A stretch of 7,359 nt of DNA from Calditrichota bacterium (GTDB lineage: Bacteria; Calditrichota; Calditrichia; RBG-13-44-9; J075). Position 1 is the stretch's first letter. Each line of letters starts with the position of its first letter. Where the stretch lies: NCBI GenBank assembly GCA_003695285.1, contig RFIL01000064.1, forward strand, positions 1 to 7,359. Direction: 5' to 3'. Under the pieces are notes generated by a model, which was given only the letters and a program-made list of their open reading frames with translations, did no database searches and was not told the origin of the DNA. Below are positions 6,260 to 7,359 of this stretch, in pieces. Both the position numbers and the translations under genes were made by a program.

Positions 6260-7096
6260 TTATCCAAATCGACCGGTTATATAATCTTCCGTTAATTGTT
6301 TGTCAGGATTGGTAAAAATCTTTTTAGTGGTATTAACTTCAATCAATTCGCCCATCATCATAAATGCGGTATAATCAGAAATACGGGCGGCCTGTTGCAT
6401 GTTATGGGTCACAATGACAATAGTATATTGTTCTTTCAACTCCAGAATGGTTTCTTCAATTTTGCCGGTAGAAATGGGGTCCAATGCTGAAGCAGGTTCA
6501 TCCATTAAAATAATATCCGGTTTGTTAGCCAGTGCTCTGGCAATGCATAATCTTTGTTGTTGTCCACCAGACAGATCCAGCGCCGAAGTCTGAAGACGAT
6601 CTTTTACTTCTTTCCATAAATCTGCTTGCTTTAGAGCAAACTCGACAATTTCATCCAGTTCAGATTTTTTAGAAATGCCGTTCACCCGGGGACCAAAGGC
6701 AACATTTTCCCAGATGGACATGGGGAATGGATTGGATTTTTGAAACACCATCCCCACTTTTTTACGTAATTCCTCCAGGCGGATACCGTTGTTATAAATA
6801 TCCTCACCTTCAATATACACTTTACCTGTGAGATAAGCACCGGGTATGAGATCGTTCATCCGATTAAAACATCTCAACAGGGTGGACTTTCCGCAACCGG
6901 AGGGCCCGATAAAGGCGGTTACCTTGTTAGTGGGGATAATTAAATTGATATTTTTTAGTGCATGGCTTTCTTCTGAATAATAAAAATTGAGCTCTCGGGT
7001 CTCAATGGCGATATTTTCCTGCACCAGAGCTGAAGAAAGCGGTGCGGTTTCTTCCATACTTTCCTGTAGAGTGACACTCATTCGATCCTGTTCCAT
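6260..7096 (-). CDS. pstB: PstB, phosphate ABC transporter ATP-binding protein
   Basis: ATPase that powers high-affinity phosphate import through the PstC-PstA channel on the inner face of the membrane. From the ATG at 7096 it has 278 residues. Numbered from there, Walker A GPSGCGKST spans 64-72 (Lys70), the Q-loop glutamine is 119 in MVFQKSNPFP, the signature LSGGQ is at 175-179 and is followed by QQRLCIARAL, Walker B is IILMDE (195-200), and the switch histidine is 231 in VTHNM. MVFQKSNPFPMSI and the C-terminal YITGRFG are PstB hallmarks. About 30 polar residues precede the first domain strand (IAIETRELNFYY), so the protein is some 20 residues longer than E. coli PstB (257). A TTG at 7102 in frame is rejected because the ribosome site abuts it. 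It lies between pstA (32 bp gap) and phoU (30 bp gap). Confidence 0.97.
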   Translation of the reverse strand: MEQDRMSVTLQESMEETAPLSSALVQENIAIETRELNFYYSEESHALKNINLIIPTNKVTAFIGPSGCGKSTLLRCFNRMNDLIPGAYLTGKVYIEGEDIYNNGIRLEELRKKVGMVFQKSNPFPMSIWENVAFGPRVNGISKKSELDEIVEFALKQADLWKEVKDRLQTSALDLSGGQQQRLCIARALANKPDIILMDEPASALDPISTGKIEETILELKEQYTIVIVTHNMQQAARISDYTAFMMMGELIEVNTTKKIFTNPDKQLTEDYITGRFG

Positions 7097-7102
7097 AGAC
7101 AA

Positions 7103-7108
7103 CCTTTT
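7103..7108 (-). promoter_or_regulatory. Ribosome binding site deciding the pstB start
   Basis: On the - strand AAAAGG sits six bases before the ATG at 7096. The alternative TTG at 7102 would follow it with no spacer, so the ATG is the better start. Confidence 0.6.
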
Positions 7109-7128
7109 AATTTTTTGTTTCCTGTTTC

Positions 7129-7359
7129 TTAAAAAGTGGCGGTTTTAAACTTTTTGCGCAATCGATTGCGGAAATAAATCGCCATCATGTTAAGGATTAA
7201 TACAATGAAAATCAACAATAAAGCGGTGGTATACACCATGGGTTTGGCTGCCTCTACATTGGGAGATTGAAAACCCACATCATAAATATGAAACCCCAGA
7301 TGCATGAATTTGCGATTGAGATGGATAAAGGGGAAGGTGGTGTCCACCGGTAATTCCGC
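7129..7359 (-). CDS. pstA: PstA, phosphate ABC transporter permease (C-terminal end only)
   Basis: One of the two membrane permease subunits of the Pst phosphate importer. Only the last 76 residues are visible; the frame stays open to the window edge, so the GTG at 7347 is internal. The fragment contains FMHLGFHIYDVGFQSPNVEAAKP, a stretch I associate with the extracytoplasmic end of PstA. It ends with a hydrophobic segment (about VYTTALLLIFIVLILNMMAI) and then a basic cytoplasmic tail, RNRLRKKFK, the positive-inside pattern expected for a last membrane helix. Assignment to PstA rather than PstC rests on this tail and on its place directly before pstB. Confidence 0.88.
   Translation of the reverse strand, partial: AELPVDTTFPFIHLNRKFMHLGFHIYDVGFQSPNVEAAKPMVYTTALLLIFIVLILNMMAIYFRNRLRKKFKTATF

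Overview
This window holds most of a SUF-type iron-sulfur (Fe-S) cluster assembly locus on the + strand (about 1-5595). It runs head-on into the tail of a high-affinity phosphate uptake locus on the - strand (5570-7359). Moderate base composition, tight gene packing, SufU instead of SufE, a DUF59/MIP18 (SufT-like) protein and a BrxA/BrxB-type bacilliredoxin together suggest a bacterium outside the Proteobacteria. My guess is the wider Bacteroidota/Calditrichota-like (FCB) assemblage or something similar. That is inferred from gene content and protein style; no marker here fixes the phylum.

Layout, + strand: sufC (5' end cut by the window edge), sufD, sufS, sufU (first copy, overlapping sufS by one base), a DUF59/SufT-like gene and a bacilliredoxin gene, followed by a clear intrinsic terminator at about 4725-4763. 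Beyond the terminator lies a second unit: a small Rieske [2Fe-2S] ferredoxin gene whose end overlaps the start of a second, diverged sufU paralogue. sufB is not in the window and presumably lies upstream of sufC. Layout, - strand, in transcription order: pstA (only the last 76 codons), pstB and phoU. phoU and the second sufU converge and overlap by 26 bp. A hairpin plus T-run inside phoU, read on the + strand, looks like the terminator of the sufU2 transcript.

How the genes work together: SufS takes sulfur from cysteine as a persulfide. SufU, a zinc protein, accepts and relays it. The SufBCD complex (SufC is the ATPase, SufD the partner of SufB) builds the cluster, and SufT/DUF59-type proteins help cluster maturation or delivery. 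The bacilliredoxin probably keeps thiols in this pathway reduced, perhaps after oxidative stress. The Rieske-SufU2 pair is the least ordinary part of the window: both SufU copies keep all four zinc ligands, but the second has drifted elsewhere and appears translationally coupled to a redox protein. The pst-phoU genes are conventional phosphate ABC transporter parts plus the PhoU regulator.

The longest stretch without a gene is 4704-4826 (123 bp), which holds the terminator. No tRNA, rRNA, CRISPR array, insertion sequence or riboswitch was seen.
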